Under the pieces are notes generated by a model. It made no database searches. It was not told the origin of the DNA and saw only the letters and a program-made list of their open reading frames with translations. This document shows, piece after piece, positions 45,280 to 57,626 of a stretch of DNA of 64,000 bases. A program made the position numbers and the translations under genes. Numbering within the stretch: the first letter of the stretch is position 1; every line of letters begins with the position of its first letter. Origin of the DNA: Saksenaea vasiformis B4078 (Eukaryota; Mucoromycota; Mucoromycetes; Mucorales; Saksenaeaceae); assembly GCA_000697055.1 (NCBI GenBank), contig JNDT01001950.1, positions 1 to 64,000 on the forward strand, written 5' to 3'.

Positions 45280-48200
45280 TTACAACTGATCCAACGGAAT
45301 ACCGGCAGTGGCGAAATACTTTGGAAGGAATTCGTTTGCACCGGAAACTTGTGCCAGTAGCGATTTTGCCTACATAATTTCGGTGAGCTTACATTATGAC
45401 ATCTTCTTCTCGTTTTGTTACTCACAACGGCTCGCTTTTCTGCTGCCATGGACGCAAGTTGTTGCGCCAGATAAATTTGGCATGGAGGAAGAGAGACTGT
45501 AGGATCATCCCTGGTTGGTGTGGATGTTGTGAGTTTCGAAAAAGAAGTTTGGTATCCTGTTCCTTCCTCCAAGTCCAACGTGTACAGCTCATCTGGACCA
45601 TCATCTGTTGTGGCAGGAGGCAGCTCAAGTTGAGCGAGCAAAGCGGTAAAAACCTTTGGCCACACTTGAGTAGAGTAGGGCTCCTGCAGCATGAGATCAC
45701 TCTGAGTCAATAGACGAACAATACCAATGCCACAAGTCTTGTAGTCAATAGGATCACGTAGAGCATTCAAATCAGGAGCAATAAAAATGGTAACAATCTG
45801 TCCAAACAGACTACCGAGAGTTTAAGCAAAGGGGTTAATGAATGGTGCGAAACTGCTTACCCTTGCTGTATGTTGTCAAAGATGCGCACCAGGTTGTCAG
45901 GACCGCCCAGCCTGTCCAAGGTAAAGAACAGACACACCCAAAGCGAGAAATTTCGCGTAAAACGATCAAATACGATACGATCGCCCTTCTTCTTAGATTG
46001 CAACCGTTTTAAGATCGATCCCACAAGAGCGGGGAGATAGTTGGAAAGAATCTGGCTAGAGAGAACATAAGAACTCGCAAACATTTTCTCTGCAAAGGAC
46101 TTACAATGGCACATTCTTAATGATATCGTTCATCAAAAGCAAACCATAGTGATCGTGCTGACGAGAATAGACAAGCTTCTGCTGGAAAATACCAAGAATA
46201 GGCTCGAGCTTGTTACGACTCAAAATGGTGTTTACACCCCTGGACAGATAGGCCTGCAGCAAACGCACCAAAGCAGGGATATTTCCTAGAAAAGATGTCA
46301 ATCTTTTCTCTGCTTATATGCACTCCATCTATCAGACTTACCCTGTTCCCACAACACAGGGTTCAAAAGGGGATCCAGCAGATCAATATAAGCTTGCGAC
46401 AAATCTTGACCACTGTGCTGTTCCAGGAGCTGCGCCAACAATTGGAAGACGTAGGGCGTGAACTCTAAAAGGATCGCCATCAGCACAACTGCCGCTAACC
46501 ATAACCATTCCATTCCATTCCATACCTTGGACATCCTGAGAAAGAATCGTCTGGAAAGGTCCAAACAGCATTTTTTCAAATTCATCTACTGCAGAAGGAG
46601 AAATCGGACAGATAAATCTATTCCAACTTGTCAGCAACATGTCAACCTTGCCGGTTCAGCAAACATTTACCTAATAAGAGCTCCAATGCTTTCAAAAATG
46701 TAATGATTGAATTTGGGATTGCTAGGGTTCTTGCTGACAACGGCCAGGATATTTGTTAGTTTGCCCATAATCACATTCACGTAGGGGACCATATCTTGAC
46801 GACTGGAAATGATAACACGCATGACAGCTACATGCATGCATAAGTAAACCAAAAAAAAAAAAGAGTGTTCGTCACAAACCTCTCATCAAGTAGTCATTCT
46901 CTGAAAGCTTTTCAGGGGTTTGTCCCAGTTCAATCAAGCGGAACAATTCCGATAGCAGCGTCTCTGCATAAGGCTTGATGTCCGCAGCAGTAAACCTGCA
47001 GGATCTTGTAAGTCATACATAGCATCGTCCTAGAGGGTACATACAGCATCGTTCGTCCTTGACGAATGAAAAGTATCTTCTCTATAGCAATGGCTGCATA
47101 GGTGTGGACGACATAGTCGTTCGACTGGAGATGTTTCACCAAAAGCGGGAATACAGTCATCAATTGTTCTTTCGTGAGCTGTAATAGATCCATGTGAGTA
47201 CACTGATGCATCCATACGGATAATGCAACTGTCTGTTACCTGATTTCGGAAAGTGTAAAGGTATTTGATGGCATCCACCTTCAGGATAGGGGATCCAGCA
47301 TTGACATCGCTTTGTAGATCCGACAAAATATTTCTGGTGAAGAAATCAACAATGTCTACGAGCGCATTGACCTTTGTAGCACCAGCCTTGGAAAATAACC
47401 CGTCATTAGATGTCTCTTACCCCACATCCCTTATTTTTTTTGACTTACCTGAGCAGTGGTAGAACGTGCAGCGATAGCAACAAGCAAGAAGATAGCGGTG
47501 TTCTTATCTTTCCAGTTATCTTGAGGATTGGTGTTGTATTTCTGTGGATCGTTTTAGCACCATTACAACGGAGAATTGGGCATAATCCGATTTACCTCCA
47601 GGTAATGTGTAACGTACTGGGACATAATGGCAGTAACCTGAGGTTCAAATCGCTCCATCAAACCACGAATGAAGTCCGCAGCAGCACGTCGACGCGTATC
47701 AGTATCTGCATATACAGTCAATCAACCTGGTACAATATCAGCAGATCCCCCCCCCCCCTTTTTTTTTACCTGATCCTTCTAGGTCTCTATGAATGTATTC
47801 GATAGGGTTGTCCTCGAATAACTCCTCATCAGCAGCTAACCAAACATCAGCTTTGAATCCGACAAGTAGAAGCGACTTACTTCGCATAGTGATATTTGGC
47901 AATGCAATCTTTTCACACATGTTCTTCAACGATTCCTCCGACGCGAAAAGTTGAGAATGCTTCTCTAGTTTTACGATACAGGTAAGGACTGACAAAGCTT
48001 TGCAGACCATCTATCCATTGCCCATGAATCCACATGCTTGCTATGAAGAACGAAAACCCTTACCGTATCGTATTTCGCTTCGTGGCCTGAACTTGCCAAC
48101 AAATCAAAGACAATGGGAACAAAACTTGGCAATTGAGGGAAGTCCTCTTCATATCTCTGTGTATAGAGTTCGATGATTTCGCAGATACCCGTCTTGATTT

Positions 48201-49357
48201 TCTCAAGTGGCCCAGCTTCATCTTCATCCTGTCATTGTTGTTGCTTGTTAGTCACCATTCGCAAAATGCTTAACTTTTTTTTACCCACCTGACTCTGTAG
48301 CAACACATTGCCATAGATAAGATACTTTTGGAACCATGCTGAGAAGGTTGCCAAATTGTCCTCGAAAAACTCGGGCAAATCTTGACAGTTGAGATCGTAG
48401 TAGATCTTAATCAAGTGAATAAGCGATTGCGACAAGATATTAAGCGCCGCCTCGTTGGTCATGTTCTCGTTAATCAAATTATCCGTAATCTTAAAAATGG
48501 GTTTCAGCATATAGTTTCAAACGAAATTTTGAAGGTACCTGGAACAATTGCATATAGGGTGAACAGAAATTATCCAATACGTATTTGATGTTGGCAAACA
48601 ACGTGTCCGTTCTAAACTGAGAGCGCCATCTAAATGAAAGACAATTATGCTTTGTTATTGTGCTATTCGCTCCATAGTAATTTGCCTTTTGAAGATCGAG
48701 TGGGCTGTGTGAAGAATGCCATTGTTGGTTCTGTAGTCGGTTGGACTGAGTTTGCTTACAAGTTCCTATGGAGGATGTGGTTAAATAAAAACAGAACAAG
48801 AAATGAAGAAGGGTTGTCGTACTGGCAACAAGTTCTCCCAGTTGTCCGGGAAATCCTCTTCGGCAATGATGCTCAACGCGTCGCTAATTTGCAGCTGCAT
48901 TTTCTCTGGGACACTAATCATGAGTTGCACGATCTGCGATTTAATAGCGGTTCGGTCCTGAAGCGAAATTTTGTTGGCTTCCTCGGTATCCTTATGTATT
49001 TACGGTGATTAGTTCTACAACTGAAGCAGAAGACACGCATACCGGCACCCAATGACGCTTAATGTAATTCTTGAAAAACAAGGCGCCAGCGAAGCGCAAA
49101 GTCTGATCGGCATTTTCATCACTAATTAGTTTCAGTAATAGCAAAGGAAATCCCTGTTGCACTTCGACAGCAGCCAACTGTCGCTCAGCTAATAAAAAAA
49201 AACGAAATACGTCAACGATCGTAATCGAAAGAAGAAAATCGCGTCTATTGTTCACGCGATGAAATTATGGGTACGTACCCTGTTTTTGCGTAGCAGGGTT
49301 CAGTGTTTGCTGCAAGTACTCTTGCAGCGCCCTATAGTTCTGATCGTTGATCTCCAT
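45280..49357 (-). CDS. CSE1: Exportin-2 / Cse1, importin-alpha re-exporter
   Basis: ATG 49357 opens [19 protein letters not shown], the N-terminal arm of Cse1/CAS. The second exon carries [46 protein letters not shown] repeats follow throughout, with recognisable blocks such as a WDSCNQNYFED-type segment near 48300, an [12 protein letters not shown] segment at about 47790, and a C-terminal solenoid around 46500-45300. The last exon ends [21 protein letters not shown] with the stop at 45282-45280. Cse1 binds importin-alpha only together with RanGTP and returns it to the cytoplasm, so it is essential for classical import. More than ten introns of about 50 nt. Length (about 960-980 residues) is normal. 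It lies on the same strand as Fab1 and the FUSC gene. Confidence 0.94.
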
Positions 49358-49941
49358 GCCGTCGCGTGTATGCTGATTATCCTTCGCTCGTGGAAAATTC
49401 GAGCGTTCAAAATAATTTTTGCGTCACTGTTATTTATGCTCCGCTTCCTTTCAAGCATTGGACCTTCCTGCAGAACTGCGCATTTCGTCTCCAGTGGCAC
49501 AGAAGACCAAATAAGTAGGTTTCGCTTGTGCTGTTTATTTCGGAGGATTGATCTTTGTAGCATCCCCTCTTTTGTTTTGGTATAGCTACGAATGCTATTC
49601 CGTCCTATTTTGTGACGTTTGAGCGCAGCTCAGACGATGCACGTCTTTTCGACAGGTAGATGATACAACTGTCTAATAAATCGTAAAATGAGAAAGGATA
49701 TGGTGGGGCTAGAAACCGTAAAGAGATCATATTCTCGAGTAGGACGTAAGAAGGGATTATGAAACAAGTCCAAATGGCCATGTACTACTCAAGAGGCACA
49801 AGTGCAAAGAGAAAACTTGCTAAGGAGAATGACAAAGTTAATGGTAGCTGCCGGACTTCACTCGCGGCAATTGTTTCAGGATTATGAAACATTGACTTCT
49901 AAGTATGTTATGCTTTCTAACATTTTGAAGTACTATCATTA
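49358..49941. other. Intergenic region between Fab1 and Cse1
   Basis: The Cse1 promoter side shows short frames only (49259-49585 plus is a shadow of Cse1 and its flank). No clear TATA box and no gene. Confidence 0.5.
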
Positions 49942-52900
49942 TTATCGGGTATCTTGGGTCGATTCGTGATCTTGAGGGACATGACGGTGAAGTGACACAT
50001 CGCGCTGTATGCGCATATGTCTACTTGTCCAAAAGTCGGGAACCATCAAAAAGTAACGGTCCATCGCTTCCCTAAAACGTATGCGGTATTGTCGAGGAGA
50101 TATAATTGTTGGTTCTTTGCCACCTCCTCCTAAAATCCCAGATTCTTTCACCCAGCTTTCCAGTTTCTTATCCCATGTGAACGTACGGATGAAATCTACA
50201 ACAAAGTGAACCTTGACATCCATACGTTCCGTGTCACCTACCCACAATACCGACGACAAGTTCTTGCTTCTCTTCGTCGATACCAACAAGCAGAGAGTAA
50301 TCCATCACGTCGAGCCGTGATAGGAACAAGGTGTCGTTATGCAAGGATCCGCGTAGCATCTCCTTGGAATGCGCTCGCAAAAAGTATGGAGACTGATACA
50401 TCACTAATAATAATAATAATAAAAGAAGGCACAGCTAGTTAGCTCGGAATATGTACCTAAGCGGCAGTGGCCAGACTCTACTTGCATTCGACCATGTTTT
50501 CATCTAACAGAACCTCGTTTTCTTTTCCTGTTTCCTGAACGTGCCTATTACGCATAGAACCTTTCAAATCGAAAATCTACGATCAAAAGCTTATAAGAAC
50601 AGTTGTTGCTCAACATGTGAAGATCTTACCTTCTTGACAACGCGTTGATAGAATAGGTTTTCCATCACCAGGATGTCCATACGCATTGATCTACCAGTAG
50701 TCGCATTCTTGAACCCGATACGGTACAAACCAAATATTTTGCACAACACAGTGGGAAGCTATGTTATTTTGTTTCAGTAACAGAACGCTCCATACACTCG
50801 GCAAAAGGAAATACCTCGTGGAAGAATGCTTCGGACATGTATTGGAAGTAAGAAGGAGCGAACCGTAAAAAGGCATCCATTTCGTATTTTGATATCTGCT
50901 TAATAAGAAATCGATCATCTATAGCAGCATGAGATGAAAGAGCGTAGCAAGTGTAGCAAACTCACTTTTGGTTTTCAAAAACACGGAGCCTGATTTGCCA
51001 CCAGAAGAATCCCATTTACAGCAGCTTGCCAGAGATGCAATGTATGTCTCTTCACAGCCACAGTTTCGCCGCAAAGCGTCAAATTGTTCCACGAAAAACA
51101 TCTTGCAGAAAAACTTCGTAGTACCATCGGTGAAATCTAGAAACACACTTGTCAAGTCGAGCCATTACTACAAGAAGAACTAAGCTTACGGTATTTCATA
51201 TGGCTCCCCGATTTGCTTCGTAGCGTTCGTTCGATAAACATGCCCGATCCTATGGGTGACTCATTCATGTCACCTAACGCAGTCTTTTCACTCTCCTCCG
51301 ACAAACTAATTTCATCTGCTGTGTTCTCTGCATAGCTTTCGCGAATGGCTCGGAGATTCTCGAGATAATCATCGCAGCTGAGAGAATAAGCAATAATCGT
51401 GCTTGGTTCGTCTTCGCCAACAACAATGCTACATCCTGGAACAATATGTTCAAGCGGTGATCTATCAATAAACATCATAAATAATTATGTCACTGACTTT
51501 CTCATGGACGTACAGAGGGTATTCCAAAGGGGCTAGGTTTGCCAATCCCTTTTCAGCCAGCATGTTGGTTATTGTCCGGATGAAAGAATTCCTCTCCGAT
51601 CCGCTAGATGATAATTCTAAAGCATCTGTAGGAAAGAAAGCGTTTAAGCGACGATCAGACGACAACTGGTGTTACACGTACCTAGACCAACAAAAGTATT
51701 TGGTTTTGGTACATCCACCGGGGATGCATTGACGCCGCGCATCAAGCGGAAGTCAGAGATTGTATGGTGATGCTCTGCCTTGTTGTGTAAATGGTCTTCT
51801 GGATCGAAACTCAAATGAGGCAAGCTCGAGGAAAACATTTGGTTAAATCTTCGAAGCTGATGCACACTAGGCATTAAATCTCGTCCAAGCGACTCATCGT
51901 ATTCATCCGTTCTTGTCAAAGAAAAAGTGCGGCTCATAGCAGGCCAGTTTCCATTTTCATCCTCTACGTCGGTTTGATCATCGATATCCGTCGCTTGAAA
52001 CTCGTCATCCGATTCCTCATGGACAATGTCTCGAATTGTCGTGTAAACTTCTATGGAAGCTTTACTCGGCAGTTTCGGCCGGGGACCTCGTGCTCTCGCT
52101 GCATGTGTCACGTTTTTAGAAAACTTGATCGTTCTTGGAGGGGGTTGTATACCACCTGTTTCCGACTTCTTATCGGACCGTTTCCTACTACTATGCTCTG
52201 AAGCAACTGGTTGCGGTCTCGGCCGAAATTGTGCTGCATTTCCACGCTCGGTAGAGCCCTTGTAGCCGTAGCGATAACCACTTAACGGAAGCTCTTTCTT
52301 TCCTTCTGGACGGGATGGTCTTTCTGATGATGTGCTATCTCGGTAAAGGGAAAGATCGGTGGCTTTCTGCGGCCGCTTTCTCGTCGTTGTTCGCGACGGT
52401 TCTGGTGTACGTGTTGATAGGAGCAGACTGGATCCTGGCGGCGGCGAGCTTTTGGATTTGGTCACATTTACTTCCGGCAGCAGCTCTGCCAGCCTCTTGC
52501 AGGCGTTGGACGATAAAAGTGGAAGAACAGAGGAATGATGACTAAGGATAGCTGCATGTTCAAGGCTTGCGGGTGCCTTCCCCTTAGTGTTGTGCTGCTG
52601 ACTCTCTTGCCACGAAGCACCATCTTTCATGAGCTCCAACGATAGTCGTCTAGCAACGCTGGGATCAAGCAGCTGAGATGCGTCTTCCTCCATCTTATCA
52701 ATCGCTCCGTGCAGTGGTTTTTTGTCGTTGCCCTTCGAAGCATTCATATGTCGCTCATGCATTTCTTTTAATATCTCATTGATCCGCGCCTCTCCTTCTA
52801 ATAGCGGTGAAATAGAGGTTGGCGATTCCCCTAGTGCTGGGAGATGTTTGAAGCTTGGGTAGGATTCGTCGCTAGCTTCCTTCTTCTGGGTCGAACTTGA

Positions 52901-55900
52901 GCTATCGCAGGCATCACAGGATCCATAATCATCCAAACCAACATCAAGTAATGGGAGATCAGCAGCTTCGGTTGCCCGTTTCGTTCTTAAGTCTAAACTC
53001 GATACAGGCATCGTCATAATCGTCTCCACTGGCAGCATCTTCTTGAAATGATTGGCGGTCAGTCTTCGAAGCTCGCGTTCTGGTCTGACGTATTGACGTA
53101 CAAAGTCAGCATACTTGAGATCCCATTGAACTACGTGCGCTTGAAGTTGGACTCGCACAAAGTTCAAACTCAGGGTATCTGTTGGCGGTGTGGTTGCATA
53201 GACAGACTGCAAACATTGTAACATTTGCTTTTTCTCCTCCGTGGCGCGCCGCGACAATTCTTGCAGATATTCTTTGCATGATTCCACCATAGTCGGATGT
53301 ACGACATCAAAACCGAAACTTTTGTTGCGTTCCACCACGGACTCAAAGAACTTGACGATTTTTGAACGCGTCGACTCAAGAGCGGCGTCCTTGGCAGCCG
53401 TTTCGCTAGCAGGATTTACATAAAGATGCATTGGGGGAACGTACACCTCCATGGGCTCAATCTCGTCGTGTTCTAAGCTTACAGAATATCCATTGAACAC
53501 AAAATAATGGATATGGTTTCGATAGAAGTCGTGAGGACACGTTTCAGGACGCGGTAATGTATCCGTCTGATAGAACAAGAGTTCAAGAAACTTCCCAAAG
53601 GAATATTTCCAGCTATTTTCAGACATATGTACAAGAGACGTATTGACATTGCATCTTTTGCAGCGACTCCATGTTAGAATCGTATTCATCGGGATTTGTT
53701 GCTGACATTCGAACGGCTGAATAGCGACATTCACCTTAGCATTTCCATGGGCATAAGTACGGCAGTGCTCCTGTTGAGTGCGCTCACATAGATTGGAAGG
53801 ACATAGCATTTCTATGTCGGCGACAGTATCTTCGATGTACTGGCCTAGTGTCAGATCCGAGTCTGGTCGATAGTATTCAAACAATCGCATCTCGGGTCCT
53901 TGACAGGGAACGCCTGTTTTTCCACAGACGCTGGTGTACAACACAACGAGTTGCTGGTGGTATAACGGCGATAATGTTTCGGTGTTGTCTCCAATGCATG
54001 CTTCCAGCGCACGCCAGCGATGATGATGTTCTTCTAGTAGCTGATTGTAGTTGGGATCATTTGCTAAGTACTGGTCAAAAGATCTAAAATAATTGTGCAT
54101 GCCGCCAAGCGACGCTGGGATTGATGGGGCGCGCATTTTTTCGCTTCCTGGGGACTCCGGCGTTGCCAAACGTTTCTTTATCAGTGCGACTAAATTTTCT
54201 TCTGTTTCTCTCAATCGCAGTAGAAGATAAGGTGGTAGAGATGCTATCATAGGAGAAGCTGACAACGTAACGCGTTCGTATCGGTCAATCATCTCGTTAA
54301 TGTGCTTCAACCGTGCGTCGTATTCTGCATTGTCGTCCTTGACTTCCACATCTTGGACCGATGGTACGTCAGCAGCTGTCTCCTTGTCCTCGAACGATGG
54401 TATCTCGGTGTTCTCGCTGGGTGCAGCTAGCGTGCGTGTACTATTCCGCATCTTTGCAAAATCCCTAAGCAAAAACGATTCCAATTTTAAATTGTGCACC
54501 ACAAACACCATGAAATCCAAAATTCGCTTGATTTCCCGCAATGTCTCTCCTTTCGCTCCTCTTAGTATGATAGTGGCACCCAGATCAGGTGGACATTGAT
54601 GAAACATGAGAAATGTCTTGCGCCGATGAGGAATCCATTCGTGCATCAATGTTTTGACTTCGAAGAGTCCACAATGCCCAAGTGTTAGTCCCTCTTTGTT
54701 CAACTGGAGAAAAGACGGGATAATGCTTGCACCAGTGCACCTAGCTACGGCGTCCAGGACACTAAGTTTCACATTATACACAACAACGATGTTTGCCTTC
54801 AGCAAGAAGTCAAGAGCGAGTCGTGAAACATTGGAGCTGACCAGGACAATGGACGGTTTCAGCGCTACTATTCGGTTCACCAACTTCTCCAAATAATCCT
54901 TTTCCTGAGCTAGTACAGGCTGGATCGGCTGAAACTGCTGCTCTCTGCGAGAGAAATCGCGCGACCATTCCAATGGGAACAATAAGATTAATATCTGAGG
55001 ATTGGTGATAGTCCGCACCATCTGCTTGTGAGCGACATTTTTGGAACAGACAACACCCTTCACATAGAAACTGTCGCTTGGTCTTCCACCAGCGATTTTT
55101 TTGATCTTGACATAGTGGCGGATATCAATTTCGTCTCCTCCGCGAACATCTGGGTTGATATTGTCAGACACTTTCAACAATAAATTCATCAAGACGTCCT
55201 CCCACTCTTGAAAGTTGTCCCCAATGTCCCCCTGAATCTCAAGAAGCATATGTTTCAGCAATTTCCTCATATGGTCAAGTGATGCTGCATTCAGCTCGAT
55301 TGTCAGTGGAACCGAGGGTACCCGTCTGTGGCGCTGTAATTGCCACATACGACCATGTTCCTGATCTCGATTATTCACGCCTTGTGCTGTGCCGTTCACT
55401 GAAAGACCAGTGGACTCTGAAGTCCCTTGGGCTGCTAGTAATGTTTCCTGTCCGTTGTCGGCCGTGATGACTGTGGTGATGGGCGCATTCCTCATCAGAC
55501 TTTGTGTTCTGGTTCTAATCGGTCGAGTTGCTCCGCTTGTTATACTGAGACGCCGTCGCATCCCGCTTGTTCTCTCTCTGCTACGTAATTCCTCTGCACG
55601 TTTCATCCTGATTCTCTGATCAGCTGCGTCCTCATCACTATCCCACTTCGCAGCCACGGGGCTATTTAACGTTCCCATTGTATCATCTAGTGTGCAATTA
55701 TTCCCTCCTAGAAAATTCAACAAATTCTGTGGGCTTTTGTCCCACTTGCGCAGATCGTCATCTTCATTATCTGATCCAGAACCGTACTCATTCGTAGGTA
55801 GAATTGCTCCTCCTCCACCGTCAACAAAGGGATAATTATTGGTAAGCGAATTACGACGAAACGGCATGGGAGACCCCATTTGTTTCCCGTCCAATGCAGC

Positions 55901-57145
55901 TAAGCTGGTATCGATTGCAAGAGAGTTCATGGTATTTGTTCTGGATCGTGGTCTCAAGAGAGTACTTCTTGCTAAGAGTACCTTTTTTAGTCCCGTATCT
56001 GGTTCGTTTTGAGCTGTGACGGGTGTCGAGGGTAAAGACGAAGGGTTGATCGGAACATTATAGGGTAGCAGGTTTCCCGTTGGTATCTCTAATGCCAGTG
56101 TTGTGGAATTTTTTCCGCCATATTCATTCTGATGATTTTTGAGGGGCGCTGTTGGGATTTGCATCTTCGGGGCAGCCAGGAGCGGCTTTTGATCAGACAG
56201 AACTGGTGAAAGAGCGACTACCACATCAAGATCGACTGAGTTTCTGTTTCCGGAATACATATAAGCCTCGTGAACAGAATGTTTATCTTCCTGTTCTTGC
56301 GCCTCTAACTTTGAATAGCAATAGTTGCAAACGCGCAGCTGACCTCCCTGGCTCACACGCTCGCCCTGGATAATGTGTGACGCACACTTCCCACAAAAAA
56401 TCTGACCTGTCAGTTTATCGTTGTTTTAGGATAAATATATAGACGACGCTAACTTAGTCCTTGTCCACTCACCACATATTCGACAATGATGTTTCCTTCG
56501 AAATAGGCTAAAATGGTTGCCACAGTCGAAGCATTCTTTGCACTGTGCGTCTGACATCCAAAACTCTTTGTTCGTCGTCTCACCTCGGAGTCTGCCTATG
56601 ATCCGACTGAGGGAGTTGGAGTTTGAAACTGAGAAGGTGGTCATGACCGATTGTGTGTCACTATCACAAGATGGTGTCTTTGTCAAAGCTATATTTTCCA
56701 GGACGAATTCGACCGACCGCCGTGAGTCGGCAGAAGGCCGTACATGTATTGATGTATCTTCTTTCGTTTGAGTTGGTATCGCTTCTTTAGAGTCCGGTGG
56801 TGTAGGCAAGGTCGCTCGAGGTGCTGCTTTGGAACTGCTGTCAGCCGCCGTCTTCTCTTGTTGCTTCGATACCTCATTGTTCGTTACCGGACGTTTAGGT
56901 TCATTCTTTCGTTTTTCAGATATCTCTGAAAGACCAGAAGGCGAATGGGTCCCGCAAGATGCAGGGCATTCTGATGAATTACCATGTGTAGGTCCGGATA
57001 CGGCTGTCCTGAACTTTGACAGAATCTTGGAGAGGACACCTTCTTGATCTGTTTCTGATTTGCATTCGTAGAAATTAAACGTAGTCAATGTCGACACGTC
57101 GTCATATTCAAATCGTGACACGGTCGTTATTTTTGTGGTAGCCAT
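49942..57145 (-). CDS. FAB1: PI3P 5-kinase Fab1/PIKfyve (FYVE-CCT-PIPK)
   Basis: ATG 57145 ([10 protein letters not shown]) is the first true ATG; the frame upstream starts only at GTG. The FYVE zinc finger lies at about 56565-56305: [30 protein letters not shown], then after an intron [15 protein letters not shown] and [18 protein letters not shown] and the RKHHCR-type patch bind PI3P on endosomes. The chaperonin-like (CCT/TCP-1) domain occupies about 55230-54380. A Cys/His-rich region with TWSRCKRCN is near 53660. The PIPK kinase lies at about 51670-49960: [19 protein letters not shown], a [10 protein letters not shown] motif, [15 protein letters not shown] and [18 protein letters not shown]. 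All are standard. It makes PI(3,5)P2 on vacuole and endosome membranes, setting their size and traffic. The 1570-residue central exon is unusually long for this locus. Confidence 0.95.
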
Positions 57146-57626
57146 GACGAGAAAGGAGAACACGATATGGATGTCGGCATGTTGAGATACGAAGTTACAA
57201 TCTGCGCCGCTTTAAATTACTCTACTCTGCGTCCGACCCTGTTCCCCTGCGCTACGTGTAGACTGGATTAACTATACTCTACTACTCCGTATAAAAGTTG
57301 ATGACAAAAGGAAGAGATCCGCTCATAGTATTTCCTGCATTTTCTTTTTCTTTTTCTGTTTCTGTAATGGTTTGGACTGGAAAGGCTACAAGCACTTCTA
57401 GCATCTGAGGTCTCACGTAGCCTTCAATAGTCATTTGCATTGAAACAATTAGGATCGCGTGGGAATTTGTGTTACTTGAGAGTGCGTTGACGACGACAGC
57501 AAGGTCCTATAGCAGTAAATACAGCATCTCCGTTCAATATGCTAGGAAGAAATAGCTGGAGCAATCCTCAAGGTCCTAATGGAATACCTTTTAAAATGAA
57601 AATGAAATGAATTTTGCCTTGCTTTA
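57146..57626. other. Intergenic region upstream of Fab1
   Basis: Pyrimidine-rich stretches and a TATAAAAG at about 57290-57297 on the plus strand. No gene is seen. Confidence 0.5.
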